Origin: an uncultured bacterium
Lineage (GTDB): Bacteria; DRYD01
DNA length: 64,000 bases
Direction: 5' to 3'
Assembly: GCA_937139605.1 (NCBI GenBank)
Contig: CAKZQG010000043.1
Span: 8,631-72,630, forward strand
Positions within the stretch are counted from its first letter, which is position 1, and the number at the start of each line of letters is the position of its first letter. Made by a program: the position numbers and the translations under genes. Under the pieces are notes generated by a model. The model was not told where the DNA came from. It made no database searches and worked only from the letters and a program-made list of their open reading frames with translations. Of this stretch, positions 17,610 through 26,956 are shown piece after piece.

Positions 17610-18062
17610 ATGAAAACTTCTAAACTATTTTTTACATCCTTAATTATTATTCTATTATTACTTACTAAATATACAAAAATAAACTATTACTTAGATTTTC
17701 TAAATATAGACACCATTACAATAAATAAAATTAATGTCATAGATATTGAATCAGATTTAATTTGTAAATGTAGTAGCTGTATAAACCTAAATAAGCTTAT
17801 TAATAATAATTGTTGTAAATCTTGTAAATGCTCAATAAAAAATATATTAAGACATAACTTATATTACATTTCTCCTAATCAAATTAAACAAAATTTATTT
17901 TCTTATATTAATAAAATTCTTTATTCTTTTTTTCACTATATTATCAATATTTACTTTTTCAGGTTCTTTTTAGAAGCTTTTATAATATTTTTATATGATA
18001 CATTCATATTAATATTAAATAAATATTCTTTATTTTTGTTTTCCATTAAACTTACGTGCTAG
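17610..18062 (+). CDS. Cys-rich small membrane protein at the head of the metal-efflux cluster
   Basis: 150 aa. Hydrophobic helix at residues 6-22, then a Cys cluster in residues about 50-75 (ICKCSSCINL and NCCKSCKCSIK: eight cysteines), then one or two hydrophobic helices and a final Cys. The CxCxxC and CCxxCxC spacing suggests soft-metal binding. It directly precedes the TolC/CusB/CusA-like genes by 94 bp, so a role in sensing or handing over Cu/Ag is plausible by context only. No clear ribosome-binding site; stop TAG. I recognise no family. Confidence 0.55.
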   Translation: MKTSKLFFTSLIIILLLLTKYTKINYYLDFLNIDTITINKINVIDIESDLICKCSSCINLNKLINNNCCKSCKCSIKNILRHNLYYISPNQIKQNLFSYINKILYSFFHYIINIYFFRFFLEAFIIFLYDTFILILNKYSLFLFSIKLTC

Positions 18063-18156
18063 TTCTTTATTTTTAATTCTATTTCTTATTCCTTAATTTT
18101 AAGATTATTCTTTAGTTATTTTTTACATTTGTTTTAAAAGGCAGGTGTTTAAATAA

Positions 18157-19446
18157 ATGAAAAGAAAATTAAGCATATTTTTAATTATCCTTTTAATTAT
18201 AATTACAAAATCATTTAGCAATAATAATTTAGATACTAATAATTTAAAAGGAAACATTAACTATTTTATTAATCTTTTTTATCTGTATAATCCATATATT
18301 AGTAAATATGATTATTTAATTAAAGCAAATACTTACAATGCTAATAGCTTTTTATATTCCAATTCCTTTGAATACGGTTTTTCTTTATCTAATATACCTT
18401 ATAAATACATATTACCTAATAAAGCTGAACCTATGACATCATATACCTTGATGTATTCTATTACAAATACCAACAAAAATAAAATAAATTCTAATATTAA
18501 TTATATTTTAAAACAGAACGATATTATCCAATATGATAAATCAATATACATACTTGAATCTACTTATCAAATAAAAAAGAACTTAATAAACATATATTTC
18601 CTAAATAATAAAAAAGAAATACTAAATAATATTTTAGATGAATTCTTAAAAATAAAAGAACTAACTTCCTTAGATTATACTTATAATAAATCAAAGTTAT
18701 CGGATATATTAATAATCGATAAAGAAATAACATCCTTAAATACTGAAATAAATTCAATAAACTTAGAACTAAATAATAATATTCAAACAATATATTCTTT
18801 TATACCTTTAAACGATTTAGAAAACAAAATAAACAAAATCCTAAATAAATTTTATAATAACATAGATTTAAATTTAATAGATAATATCATTAATAACTAC
18901 AATCCAAATAATTTAGATGAAATATATAATAATCCCTATCTAATTAAATTCCAAAAAGAAAAAGAGTTAATTTATTATGAAATATATAAAGAATCAAGCG
19001 CTAAATTACCGGATAATAAATTCTCTATAGAGTACTCTATAAGACCTCACTTAGATCATATGTTTATGCTAAAATATTCAATAATGTTTGAAAATAAAAA
19101 CATCTCTATAAATAAAATTAGAGCTCTTTATGAAAAAATAAATTCAATAAACTCAGAATACACAAACCAATCCCTTAAATTCAAAATATACTATAACTAC
19201 ATTATACTACAATTAAAAGATTCTAAAATATTATTATCAAATTTAACAAATGAAGAAAAAAAACAAGAAAAATATATTGAATCTCTAAAACTTGAATATA
19301 TTTACAATAAATCAAAAATATTAGAAATTTATTTAGCTTATAAAGAATTACTTAATATTAAATTAAAAAGAAACGAATTAGAAAATAAGATCTTTGATTT
19401 CTTAGTAGATTTACAGTACCTAAAAGGAGTGATAAATTATGAATAA
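18157..19446 (+). CDS. TolC/CusC-like outer-membrane efflux protein
   Basis: 429 aa with a signal peptide (about residues 1-20, FLIILLIIITKSFS). The rest is long helical, Asn/Lys/Ile-rich, with two similar halves. Each half has a stretch like YEIYKESSAKLPDNKFSIEYS followed by coiled-coil segments, which fits outer-membrane efflux proteins. Sequence identity to known TolC proteins looks low, so the call leans on position: it ends 8 bp inside the start of cusB. GGCAGGTG is the ribosome-binding site. Confidence 0.7.
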   Translation: MKRKLSIFLIILLIIITKSFSNNNLDTNNLKGNINYFINLFYLYNPYISKYDYLIKANTYNANSFLYSNSFEYGFSLSNIPYKYILPNKAEPMTSYTLMYSITNTNKNKINSNINYILKQNDIIQYDKSIYILESTYQIKKNLINIYFLNNKKEILNNILDEFLKIKELTSLDYTYNKSKLSDILIIDKEITSLNTEINSINLELNNNIQTIYSFIPLNDLENKINKILNKFYNNIDLNLIDNIINNYNPNNLDEIYNNPYLIKFQKEKELIYYEIYKESSAKLPDNKFSIEYSIRPHLDHMFMLKYSIMFENKNISINKIRALYEKINSINSEYTNQSLKFKIYYNYIILQLKDSKILLSNLTNEEKKQEKYIESLKLEYIYNKSKILEIYLAYKELLNIKLKRNELENKIFDFLVDLQYLKGVINYE

Positions 19447-20863
19447 TAATAAAAACCAAAAATTATTTCCTTTAATAATAATCATTTTAACAATAATAAT
19501 TGTTTTTATAATATTTTTTTCAAGCTGTAAAGCAGATAAAAACAATTTAAAAGAAAATCCAAAAAAAGAAAATTCCATTAAAAATGTAATATACACTTGT
19601 CCTATGCATCCTGATATTAAACAAGATAAACCAGGTGATTGCCCCATATGTGGTATGAAATTAGTTCCTATCAATCAATCTGATAAAAACACTTATAAAC
19701 ATAAAGATAATACTACCAGCATAATATATACCTGTCCTATGCATCCTGATATTAAACAAGATAAACCAGGTGATTGCCCCATATGTGGTATGAAATTAGT
19801 TCCTATTAGCAACAAAACTACTACTACTTTAGCAACTTCAAATAATTTAACTGATTCAAACAATTTAACAACTTCAACTAATTTAACTTCTCCCACTCAT
19901 ACTGGACATTCTAATTTAACTGATACTAAATTTAATAATAAACTATCTTTTGATAATACAATAAAAATTAATTATGATATCAAGCTATACAAGGCAAAAT
20001 ATTTAACATTAAAAAATGAAATAAAATTTAATGGATACACCGCAATAAATGAGTCTAATAAGAAGTCATTATCATTAAATACAGATGTATGGATAAAAGA
20101 CACATATAATTTATTTAAAGGCAAATATATAAGAAAAGGTGAGCCTATTTTAAAAATTTATAGCCTAGAAATAGAACAAACTAAAAAAGAATTAGAATTA
20201 GTAAAAGATAATCCTAAATTAAAAGAAATTGTTTTAAAAAAATTAAATTATTTAAGAATAAGTTCTTACGGGGATATAGATTCTGATAATATAATAAGAT
20301 CCCCTTATGATTGTATATTAATAGAAAAACAAGCAAATGAAGGAGATTTAATTAAAGCTAATCAAAGTATTTATACTTTTATAATAAACCCTGAAACTTG
20401 GATAATAGCAGAGATACCAGTAAGTTATCTAAAAGATATTTACATAGGCAAAAGAGTTTTAGTAAAAACATACAATGGGGATTCTTTTTATTCTAAAATA
20501 GATTACATCTTTCCCAATTCGGATTTTGAGAGTAAAACTATAAAAGTAAGAATAAAATATTCGTTAAAAGATAGCCAAATAATATTACCCTGGAACTTAC
20601 CATTAGAAATATCAATACTAAAAACAAAAACAGCTATCTTTGTTCCAATAGATAGCATAATAAACAAGGGAGATAAAAAAATAGTGTTTAAGAAAATTGA
20701 TAATAACGTTTTCAAGCCTGTATATATAAAAGTTAATGAATATTTTGTTTATAATGATGAGGGATATTATGAAGTAGTAGAGGGATTAAAAGAAGGTGAT
20801 GAAATAGCATATAGTGGCGTATTCTTATTAGATAGTGAAGCAAGAATAAAAGGAATCTACTAA
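19439..20863 (+). CDS. cusB: CusB-like periplasmic adaptor with two heavy-metal-binding domains
   Basis: 474 aa membrane-fusion protein of a Cu/Ag-type RND pump. An N-terminal hydrophobic segment ends in FFSSCK, a possible lipoprotein site. Two copies of a small metal-binding domain follow (TCPMHPDI...GDCPICGMKLVPI), then a Ser/Thr/Asn linker and the adaptor barrel with hairpin (ISSYGDIDSDNIIRSPYDC, LIEKQANEGDLIKANQSIY, VVEGLKEGDEIAYSGVF). Most CusB proteins have one such domain or none. Translational overlap with the TolC-like gene. Role: carry Cu+/Ag+ or another soft metal from periplasm to CusA and the outer channel. Confidence 0.88.
   Translation: MNNNKNQKLFPLIIIILTIIIVFIIFFSSCKADKNNLKENPKKENSIKNVIYTCPMHPDIKQDKPGDCPICGMKLVPINQSDKNTYKHKDNTTSIIYTCPMHPDIKQDKPGDCPICGMKLVPISNKTTTTLATSNNLTDSNNLTTSTNLTSPTHTGHSNLTDTKFNNKLSFDNTIKINYDIKLYKAKYLTLKNEIKFNGYTAINESNKKSLSLNTDVWIKDTYNLFKGKYIRKGEPILKIYSLEIEQTKKELELVKDNPKLKEIVLKKLNYLRISSYGDIDSDNIIRSPYDCILIEKQANEGDLIKANQSIYTFIINPETWIIAEIPVSYLKDIYIGKRVLVKTYNGDSFYSKIDYIFPNSDFESKTIKVRIKYSLKDSQIILPWNLPLEISILKTKTAIFVPIDSIINKGDKKIVFKKIDNNVFKPVYIKVNEYFVYNDEGYYEVVEGLKEGDEIAYSGVFLLDSEARIKGIY
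19598..19671 (+). repeat. Intragenic exact repeat in cusB, copy 1
   Basis: 74 bp identical to 19733-19806, period 135 bp. It encodes the CPMHP to GMKLVP metal-binding domain. Base identity, not just protein identity, points to a recent duplication or ongoing gene conversion. Confidence 0.95.
19733..19806 (+). repeat. Intragenic exact repeat in cusB, copy 2
   Basis: Second copy of the 74-bp unit; see 19598-19671. The 61-bp spacer between copies is not part of the identity except for a few bases next to each copy. Confidence 0.95.
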
Positions 20864-20913
20864 ATTTATTAAATTTCACTAAATAATTTACCCAAATAAA
20901 GTGAGGTGTGTTT

Positions 20914-23900
20914 ATGATAAAATTCTTAGTTAATAATTCCTTCGTTTTTGTATTTATATCCATCATTCTGTTTTTTTATTCCATTATTGATTTATTTATC
21001 TTAAAGAATTTAAGAATAGATGTTATCCCTGATTTAAGTGATAAGCAAGTTATAATATATACAGAATATATGGGGCAAACTCCACAAATAGTACATGATC
21101 AAGTTAGCTATGTAATAGCATCAAATATGATGGGCTTACCTGGAGTGAAATCCGTTAGAAGCTATAGCATGCCTAATTTCTCATTAGTTTATGTTATATT
21201 TAATGATAATATAGATATTTATTACGCAAGGAATAGAGTTTTAGAGAGACTAAATACTTTGAACTTACCTAACGGAGTTACCCCACTCTTAGGGCCTGAC
21301 GCTACGGGAGTAGGCTGGGCTTATCAATATGTTATTATATCCAATACTAAAAATCTTTCAGAATTATGGGATTTCCAAAATTTTTATCTAAAATACATCC
21401 TATTATCTTTACCAAATGTTTCAGAAGTAGCTTCTGTAGGAGGATATCAAAAAGAATTTAGAATATTTATAGATCCATATAAATTATATCAATATAAAAT
21501 AAGCTTAAAAGATATAGTTAATTCAATTGAAAGTAATAATATAAGTGGTAGCGGAAAATACTTAGAAATATCAGAAAAACAAGTCCTAATAAACACAAAC
21601 GGATATATTAAATCAATAAACGATATTATGAAAATTAAGGTTAATAATTTTTTAAAATTAAGGGATATAGCATATATTTCAGAAGTTCCTGCATTAAGGA
21701 TGGGAGTAGCTGATTACAATGGAGATGGCCAAGTAGTGGGTGGAATAGTTGTAATAAGATATTCCGCAGATACATATAAAACCCTTGAATTAATTAAACA
21801 AAAAATTAATGAAATTTCACAAAAATTAAAAGATATCCAGATTATCCCAGTATATGATAGAAGCATATTAATAGAAGAAACTATAAAAGGATTATTTAAA
21901 GATATCATTAAAGAAATGATAATAACTATAATTGTAGTTTCTATATTTTTATATAGTTTAAGAGGGTCTTTGATTATCTTGTATTTTATGTTATTTAGTA
22001 CAGTAATTGGGTTATATATTTTTAATTTTAGTGGGATAAATTCTAATATAATGAGTTTAGGTGGAGTTATGTTAGCTATAGGTACAATGATAGACGCCGG
22101 AATCGTTATAACAGAAAACTACTACAGAAATAAAAATAATTATTTACTTATAAATACGTATTTAACAAAAATTTACCCCCAATTTATATATAACATCTTT
22201 TTAAAAACGGATTACAAAAAAATAAATAGTAGCTTAAATTTATTAGCTCTAGATGTTTCTTTTAAAGAAGTAGGGATCCCCATTTTTAATGCTTTATTAA
22301 TTGTAGCCTTATCATTTCTACCGTTTATGTTTTTACATGGACAAACAGGTAAATTATTCTCCCCATTAGTAATAACTAAAACTTTATTAATGCTTATAGG
22401 AGCATTATTCTCCATTTTCTTAGTTATTCCATTAATAAAGATCATTTCACCTATCACTAATAAATTTATTCTAAAAATAAAAGAAGAATTAATAAATATA
22501 ATATTTGAGAAAATATACGAAATAATTTTTAAGATAGTAATGAAATTATGGGTAGTTTTTGCTGTTATACCTATTTTAGCATGGTTTTTATTTTTTAATT
22601 ATATAAGTAGTTTAAAAACAGAGTTTATGCCGTATTTAAGAGAATATACTTTAATGTATATGCCAACAACTATACCAAGTATATCAATTGATACCGCTTA
22701 TAAAATACTACAATATCAAGACAAAATAATAAAAAGCGTATATGAAGTTGATAAGGTTTTTGGGAAAGCAGGTAGAGCTAATTCTGCAACTGATCCTGCT
22801 CCATTATCCATGATTGAAACTATTATAACATTAAAACCTAAAGACCAATGGCGAAAAAATTTAACCTATGAAGATATTATAAATGAACTAGATTCTAAAT
22901 TACAGATCCCTGGAGTAGTAAATGGTTGGACCCAACCAATAAAAGGTAGAATAGATATGGTAACAACAGGCATAAGAACACCCTTAGGAATAAAAATTTA
23001 TTCAGATAACTTAGATAACTTATTTAATATGTCAATTAAAATAGAAAATAATCTAAAAAAATTAGATGAATTTATAACGGTATATGCTGAAAAAAGCGCT
23101 ATTCATCCATACTTAGTAATAAATTACAACCGAGATAAATTATTCCAATACAATCTTAATATTAATGATATCCAAGAATATTTTGATTATTTATTTTTAA
23201 ATAAACCAGTTAGTACAGTAATAGATGGTATAAAAAGATATAATATCTCCTTAAGTGTAGATGAAAATTATAAAAATAATCTCCTTAATTTTCCATTATA
23301 TATTAATAATGAAATTATAAGATTAAGTGACGTATGTGATATAAAATTCCAAGAGAGTTTTTCAGAGATAAAATTTGAAAACGGTTTTTTTGTTAATTAT
23401 ATCTATTTGGTTCCTAAAAAAGGGGTTGATTTAAATTTACTAATAAAAAAGATAGATAAAGTTTTAAATGATTTATTAACAAAAGAAAATGGCACATATT
23501 TTTATGAATATAGTGGGGATTTTAAGTACTGGTTGGATACTATAAACAGTCTAAAATTAGTACTACCCTTAGTTTTTATAATTATAGTTTTATTGGTTTA
23601 TATAACATTTAATGATATAAAGGATGTTTTATTAGTATTTTACTTATTACCTTGTTCATTAATAGGAAGTGTAATTATAATGAAATTATTAAATTATAAT
23701 TTATCAGTAGCAAGTATAGCAGGGATAGTAGCAACCTTAGGAATTTCTGTTGAAATGCTAATCATAATGATATTATATATAAAAAACAGTTTAAAATATG
23801 CAAAAGATATAAAGCAAGGGATATTTGAGGGAGCAGTAAAAAGAGTAAGACCTAAATTAATGACTGCTATTGTAATAATAGCTTCACTAACTCCGATTTT

Positions 23901-24072
23901 ATACAGTCAAGAAATGGGTAGCGAAGTATTATCTAAGATAGTAGCCCCGATGATAGGAGGAACTATCTCCTCTTTTATAACCGCCTTAATTTTCATACCA
24001 CCTATCTATTTATTATTAAACATTAAAAAAACATTAAAAATATCTCAAAAGAAATTGTTAAAAATTAGTTAA
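20914..24072 (+). CDS. cusA: CusA/CzcA-family heavy-metal RND efflux pump
   Basis: Inner-membrane proton-driven metal exporter of about 1,050 aa, the usual length. It opens with one TM helix and the HME-RND start (DVIPDLSDKQVIIYTEYMGQ). Two porter domains and two six-TM blocks follow. RND signatures include GGVMLAIGTMIDAGIVI (TM4 with the Asp relay) and IAGIVATLGISVEMLIIM (TM10-11), and GIRTPLGIKIYS in the porter. Start ATG 20914 follows GTGAGGTG. Metal specificity cannot be fixed from sequence, but the CusB metal domains and Cys-rich gene favour Cu+/Ag+. Confidence 0.93.
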   Translation: MIKFLVNNSFVFVFISIILFFYSIIDLFILKNLRIDVIPDLSDKQVIIYTEYMGQTPQIVHDQVSYVIASNMMGLPGVKSVRSYSMPNFSLVYVIFNDNIDIYYARNRVLERLNTLNLPNGVTPLLGPDATGVGWAYQYVIISNTKNLSELWDFQNFYLKYILLSLPNVSEVASVGGYQKEFRIFIDPYKLYQYKISLKDIVNSIESNNISGSGKYLEISEKQVLINTNGYIKSINDIMKIKVNNFLKLRDIAYISEVPALRMGVADYNGDGQVVGGIVVIRYSADTYKTLELIKQKINEISQKLKDIQIIPVYDRSILIEETIKGLFKDIIKEMIITIIVVSIFLYSLRGSLIILYFMLFSTVIGLYIFNFSGINSNIMSLGGVMLAIGTMIDAGIVITENYYRNKNNYLLINTYLTKIYPQFIYNIFLKTDYKKINSSLNLLALDVSFKEVGIPIFNALLIVALSFLPFMFLHGQTGKLFSPLVITKTLLMLIGALFSIFLVIPLIKIISPITNKFILKIKEELINIIFEKIYEIIFKIVMKLWVVFAVIPILAWFLFFNYISSLKTEFMPYLREYTLMYMPTTIPSISIDTAYKILQYQDKIIKSVYEVDKVFGKAGRANSATDPAPLSMIETIITLKPKDQWRKNLTYEDIINELDSKLQIPGVVNGWTQPIKGRIDMVTTGIRTPLGIKIYSDNLDNLFNMSIKIENNLKKLDEFITVYAEKSAIHPYLVINYNRDKLFQYNLNINDIQEYFDYLFLNKPVSTVIDGIKRYNISLSVDENYKNNLLNFPLYINNEIIRLSDVCDIKFQESFSEIKFENGFFVNYIYLVPKKGVDLNLLIKKIDKVLNDLLTKENGTYFYEYSGDFKYWLDTINSLKLVLPLVFIIIVLLVYITFNDIKDVLLVFYLLPCSLIGSVIIMKLLNYNLSVASIAGIVATLGISVEMLIIMILYIKNSLKYAKDIKQGIFEGAVKRVRPKLMTAIVIIASLTPILYSQEMGSEVLSKIVAPMIGGTISSFITALIFIPPIYLLLNIKKTLKISQKKLLKIS

Positions 24073-24119
24073 AAAATAGTTAATAAAATGTAAATAGAGC
24101 CTAAAAATCACTAATTTTA

Positions 24120-24161
24120 GTAACATTTTTTTAACAATTTTTATTTAAAAATCGTTATAAT
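24120..24161 (+). promoter_or_regulatory. Promoter with relaxed Pho-box-like repeat
   Basis: GTAACA-TTTTT-TTAACA at 24120-24136 (one mismatch to the box seen elsewhere), then TATAAT at 24156-24161. A second TATAAT overlaps at 24163. There is no separate -35, so the box itself would sit at that position. AAAGGAGGTG follows before the next gene. Confidence 0.5.
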
Positions 24162-24189
24162 ATATAATGTAAAAAGGAGGTGAATATAT

Positions 24190-25212
24190 ATGAATAGGAT
24201 AATCATTGCTCTTTTAATAGCATTTATAACGATAAGTATAGCTTTAGCAGGAATCAAAAAAGGAGATATCCAAAAAGATTTCCACTATGATCAAACTATA
24301 ACTAAAAATATTAATATAAATAAGCTAATAGAAGAATATTATGGTCATTATAATGGGACAAATACATGGAGCGAAGAATTTAAAAACGCAATGAAACAAA
24401 GAGCATTAGATTTACTAAATGACAATAATATTAATCAGATTGTATCAGCTGAAATATTTGCTGCATTAGGGGTTAATGGGTTTGTATTTAATATAAATCC
24501 TTCTCAGCCACAATTTGATCAATTCTATTTTCCTGGAAGAGAAACAGTTGGCTACGTATTAGCCTCAAGAGATACTAATGGTAGCTATTTTATGGACATA
24601 GCAGAAGGCGATGTAAGCATAAGAATAGAAGGAGCAATAAGTGGCGAAGTAAAAGCAAAAGTAACAGCTACTCATAACATCAGCCCATTAGTAATAGACT
24701 TAGATCAAAATAATATAATAGATACTTATAACAAAAGTAATTTCTCTAAACCAGTAGCATCTAAAGAGGATTTTCAAAAAAGGAACTGGATAAGTATGGA
24801 TATCTTAGGTGATGGAGTTATAAGAGTAGTAGAAAAATTAGGACCAAATGATGGATTATTATTTACCACTAATGATATAAACAAAATAATTAATAGAGGA
24901 TATATAACAGGTAAAGAATTATTTGGACAATCTGATGGATTTAAAAATGGATTTGAAAAAATGAAACTACTTGATAAAGATAATAATAATATAATAGAAG
25001 GCAAAGAACTAAATAATGTATATGTATGGCAAGATAAAAATCAAGATGGAAAAGTCCAAGAAAATGAAATTCTTAACTCCAAAGATATAAATTTAACAAG
25101 AATTAATCTTAACTATAATTCTAAAATGATGAGCACAGCTACTATGAATGGAAAAACTACGATAGTATGGGACTGGTATCCTGCAACCTTAGATGTAAAA
25201 TTCTCAAAATAA
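24190..25212 (+). CDS. Exported EF-hand/dockerin-like calcium-binding protein
   Basis: 340 aa with a signal peptide (residues 1 to about 20, ALLIAFITISIALAG). The second half has several acidic Ca-binding loops: IDLDQNNIIDTY, LDKDNNNIIEGKEL and WQDKNQDGKVQENE. The last two are close to canonical EF-hand or dockerin loops with D-x-D/N-x-N/D spacing and Glu/Asp at the end. The first half is unrecognised. Probably secreted or surface attached. It has the strongest ribosome-binding site in the region (AAGGAGGTG) and its own promoter, and a strong terminator follows, so it is a single-gene unit, likely well expressed. Confidence 0.75.
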   Translation: MNRIIIALLIAFITISIALAGIKKGDIQKDFHYDQTITKNININKLIEEYYGHYNGTNTWSEEFKNAMKQRALDLLNDNNINQIVSAEIFAALGVNGFVFNINPSQPQFDQFYFPGRETVGYVLASRDTNGSYFMDIAEGDVSIRIEGAISGEVKAKVTATHNISPLVIDLDQNNIIDTYNKSNFSKPVASKEDFQKRNWISMDILGDGVIRVVEKLGPNDGLLFTTNDINKIINRGYITGKELFGQSDGFKNGFEKMKLLDKDNNNIIEGKELNNVYVWQDKNQDGKVQENEILNSKDINLTRINLNYNSKMMSTATMNGKTTIVWDWYPATLDVKFSK

Positions 25213-25264
25213 AATATATTAGTAATTAAATAAATGAAAATTTAATAAAGTATAGAATAATTAT

Positions 25265-25295
25265 AGGGAGGGAAAAAATTCCCTCCCTTTTTATT
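25265..25295 (+). terminator. Strong rho-independent terminator
   Basis: AGGGAGGGAA (25265-25274) pairs with TTCCCTCCCT (25279-25288), loop of four A, followed by a T-rich tail. It closes the EF-hand protein unit. Confidence 0.93.
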
Positions 25296-25362
25296 TTGTT
25301 CTCTATTAGTTTTTATAAAAATAATAAAAATACATATATTTATTAAAAAGGAGGTCAGAATC

Positions 25363-26490
25363 ATGAGGAATTTTTCTAAAATAATTTCCTTCGTAATCTC
25401 ACTTGCTTTCCTATTTTTAATTCTTTACTCTTCCATTTTAATTTTAGCTTTTGGAGATGAAAATAATAATATTAAAGAAATATTTAAAATTGATAAATAT
25501 GAAATAATAGGTAATAATAATGAAATAGATGAGAAAAAATTTTATGTAGCTGGTTTTAATGATATGTCCAATAAAATATTAGCAATAGCTCCTATAGTAG
25601 ATATTAATTTAAAAAAACAAGATAAAAACTACAGGTTATATTTTATATCAATTACTGAAAATCCTAAAATAGAAAAAATAGACATCCCACTTTTTAATAT
25701 CCAACAGTATATATTTTACAATAATAAACTGTACTTAATAGGAAATAATCTAACAACACTTGCTGCTCTCGATTTAAATAAAAATTCTTTTGATATATTA
25801 ACACAAGTTGAAATAGGGAAACCATCTTTTAGATATTTTGGATTAATATGGTTAGAAAATAATTCATTATTTGTACCAGGTTATAAAATGGACGAAAAAC
25901 AATTCTCTGAAGATACATTTATCTACAAATTAAATATTGAAAATAATAAAGTAAATTTTATAAATACTAATTTCAATTTAACCAAAATAGAAAAAGAACA
26001 AAAACCTATAGAATTAGTTATTTTAAATTCAGAAAAGATAGCTTTATTAAAACAAGAAATAGATAAAAAAAATAACAAGATATCTTTAATAACAATTGAT
26101 AAAAATTATAAAATTAAAGAAATAGAAACAGGGGATACCTTTGGTGGATTAGCTTTTTCTAATAACTACCTATTATATTCATTTAAACAAAAAAATAGGA
26201 TACTTTATTCTTTATATGATTTTAATAATGAGCAAACATTTATTAAAAATGAATTTAATGTTCCATTAATGTACCCATTTATCTCCAAAAATTCTAATAT
26301 AATTATTTTTAGTAACTATAATCCTAAAACCAACAAAATGGACACTTACTTAGGGAAAAAAGATAATAATTATAAATTAAACAAAATTATAGAAAAAGCA
26401 GATTTAGGATATATAAAAGTTTCTAAAGATGGAGAATATTTCCTTATTTTTAACATCAAAGGATACTTAACTTTATTTAAAGTTAATTAA
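25363..26490 (+). CDS. Exported protein of unknown function, propeller-like
   Basis: 375 aa. An N-terminal hydrophobic segment (residues about 8-32) acts as signal or anchor. The rest is beta-rich with repeated patterns such as YNNKLYLIGNNLTTLAALDLN and NSNIIIFSNYNPKTNKM, which suggest WD40/YVTN-like blades, but no unit repeats cleanly. AAAGGAGGTC precedes the ATG. It follows the terminator of the EF-hand gene, so it has its own promoter. I recognise no family. Confidence 0.65.
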   Translation: MRNFSKIISFVISLAFLFLILYSSILILAFGDENNNIKEIFKIDKYEIIGNNNEIDEKKFYVAGFNDMSNKILAIAPIVDINLKKQDKNYRLYFISITENPKIEKIDIPLFNIQQYIFYNNKLYLIGNNLTTLAALDLNKNSFDILTQVEIGKPSFRYFGLIWLENNSLFVPGYKMDEKQFSEDTFIYKLNIENNKVNFINTNFNLTKIEKEQKPIELVILNSEKIALLKQEIDKKNNKISLITIDKNYKIKEIETGDTFGGLAFSNNYLLYSFKQKNRILYSLYDFNNEQTFIKNEFNVPLMYPFISKNSNIIIFSNYNPKTNKMDTYLGKKDNNYKLNKIIEKADLGYIKVSKDGEYFLIFNIKGYLTLFKVN

Positions 26491-26499
26491 ACTATATTA

Positions 26500-26815
26500 T
26501 GAATAATTAATCCTAATAATATCTTTAACAAGGTTATAAACTCTACCTATTTATCCCACCTTATTAAAGTTATTTTTAAAGCGCTTTTTATAATATCCTT
26601 TTTACTAACTTCATGCATATACTTAATACAACAACATTATGGTAAGATTTCCTTGCCTTCAATACTCTAGCTATCAAATGATAAGAACCACCAGTTAATA
26701 AAATCACAAATCCTTTGCTTATTCCCTCAATAATAGAATAAATTGCAGTGCATTTATATTTTATCTCCTTCTATTTCTAAAAATCTCTTCTTTGTCCTTC
26801 TTTTAATAAAACTCT
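26500..26815 (-). pseudogene. Decayed hydrophobic glycine-rich protein gene, copy 2
   Basis: Not an open frame, but minus-strand translation aligns in pieces with the gene remnant at 1.55-2.06 kb. VLLKEGQRRDF aligns with VLLKEGDKKEF, AIYSIIEGISKGFVILLTGG with SYSFVEGLLKGAGVVVTGG, and GRVYNLVKDIIR with GGVYNVVKDAIR. Several stops and frame changes interrupt it, and the middle is shortened. It is a second, more decayed member of the same family. No intact gene is in the 466-bp gap that holds it; the remaining part (26816-26956) is featureless AT-rich DNA. Confidence 0.65.
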
Positions 26816-26956
26816 ATCTTATCTACTATTTATTTTTATAATCTTTAAAATCATTTTTTTAAATAAAATTTATTATTGATTTTAATTTTTCTTAACTTTG
26901 CTATTTTAGTTTATCCTTTTTAAAGGATTTTATTTTATTAAATTTAATAAAAAAAT

